Source: Pomacea canaliculata (taxonomy: Eukaryota > Mollusca > Gastropoda > Architaenioglossa > Ampullariidae). From it: 64,000 bases of DNA. The position numbers were made by a program, and so were the translations under genes. The stretch covers positions 41,036,751-41,100,750 of the forward strand of contig NC_037590.1 in NCBI RefSeq assembly GCF_003073045.1, read 5' to 3'. Each line of letters starts with the position of its first letter. Position 1 is the stretch's first letter. Shown piece after piece: positions 63,086-64,000 of the stretch. The notes below the pieces were generated by a model. It was not told where the DNA came from and made no database searches. It was given only the letters and a program-made list of their open reading frames with translations.

Positions 63086-63169
63086 CTGCAATCAAAGGAG
63101 TTTTAAGAAATGCAAGTTATAAAATACAGTGATACATGTGCAAACAATATCTGATTATATTTTTTTCTC

Positions 63170-63362
63170 TTGTACCTTTCAGCTGCTCTGAAACTGATTT
63201 TGTAGTTGTATAAATAATATAATGTATGATAATGTATCTTTACTCCTGTGTGTGTTAAATGTCTGTATGAGTATGTATGTCTGCCCTTGTGAGCAAAAGA
63301 AAAATTTCTGTCTTGGGTCTCCTTGACAGACAATAAAGTCTGATTTGATTTGATTTTGATTT
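63170..63362 (+). mobile_element. Retroposon 3' end with (GATTT)n tail
   Basis: GTCTCCTTGACAGACAATAA is followed by AGTCTGATTTGATTTGATTT. A unique 3' region closing on a tandem pentamer is typical of LINE or SINE 3' ends. The 5' limit is a guess. It lies in the interval upstream of the first kinase exon found. Confidence 0.4.
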
Positions 63363-64000
63363 ATAATATGACAAAGTTAACATAATTCTTATTAAAACAT
63401 CTTAAGATTTTTTTTAGAATCAACCATTTATAAGCATTTGTGCACAGCTGCAGTATGTGTGGAATAGTGACTGCTGATCTTTAGATGTTGTGACTAAGGA
63501 TATAGACAATATTTATCACAGAAAATGTCTTAAAAAAATGCAACCCAGTCTTAAATCTGCCAAAGCAACTGAACAGGCACAAAAAAAGAAATCTGAACAT
63601 GAAAAAGGCTCACATATATATTTAGTTCTGTACACAGCAACAGAATGTATGCATAAAAAAATAGTGCACATCTGTACAAGCACCTATCAATATCAATATA
63701 AGCACCCCCTTAATTGGTAAAAGAAACTGAAACAATCATTGTTAATGGCTGTGACTTCAGTGAGGCATATGTGTTCTAACTGAGAGCTAGACACAAATGG
63801 CATCATATTCTGTCATACAGCAGTATAGGTCTGTATTCAAGGCTCCTGTTTGAAAAAAAAAAACACACACACACAAAAAACAATGTGCATCTCCAGGAAA
63901 ATGGTAATTAAGGAGTGCAAATGTGATTCAGCTATCTGAGGAAGTAACCAATATATACCTGCTGGGCTAGCTGGGGGAAACTGACATCAAAACAGATATA

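Overview
This is an animal nuclear genome window. Genes are split into many short exons with GT-AG introns, the background is AT-rich, and poly(A) signals are of the AATAAA type. Compact introns, head-to-head gene pairs, tRNA-derived SINEs, hAT-like MITEs and LINE 3' ends suggest an invertebrate. A mollusc, perhaps a gastropod, is my best guess, and that is inference. No CRISPR array, rRNA gene or intact tRNA gene was seen.

Layout, left to right. About 1-5.3 kb is visibly richer in GC. It holds a four-exon plus-strand gene for a 140-residue protein I do not recognise, and a promoter-like block with E-boxes and a YY1-like ATG. TRAF7 (minus, 6.5-17.1 kb) follows and shares a 280-base promoter with the eIF3 subunit d gene (plus, 17.4-24.0 kb). 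A gene-poor stretch of about 6 kb leads to CANT1 (minus, 30.3-33.3 kb), which is head to head with RSL1D1 (plus, 33.6-38.3 kb). ANKRD40 (minus, 40.1-42.7 kb) is head to head with U2AF2 (plus, 43.4-53.2 kb). After a decayed repeat-like relic comes the 3' part of a p38-pathway MAP kinase kinase (MKK3/6 type, minus, 58.5-63.1 kb), whose first exon was not found.

Most genes are housekeeping: translation initiation (eIF3d), ribosome biogenesis (RSL1D1), 3' splice-site recognition (U2AF2) and ER/Golgi nucleotide hydrolysis (CANT1). TRAF7 and MKK3/6 belong to one signalling route in vertebrates (TRAF7-MEKK3-MKK3/6-p38).

Three points most deserve a second look. One is the unrecognised 140-residue gene, whose splice phases agree at every junction. 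The second is that the last WD40 exon of TRAF7 is missing where it should be. The third is a one-base insertion that breaks eIF3d in an otherwise intact gene. All exon models were made by eye from splice sites, reading phase and remembered family sequences, with no transcript evidence.
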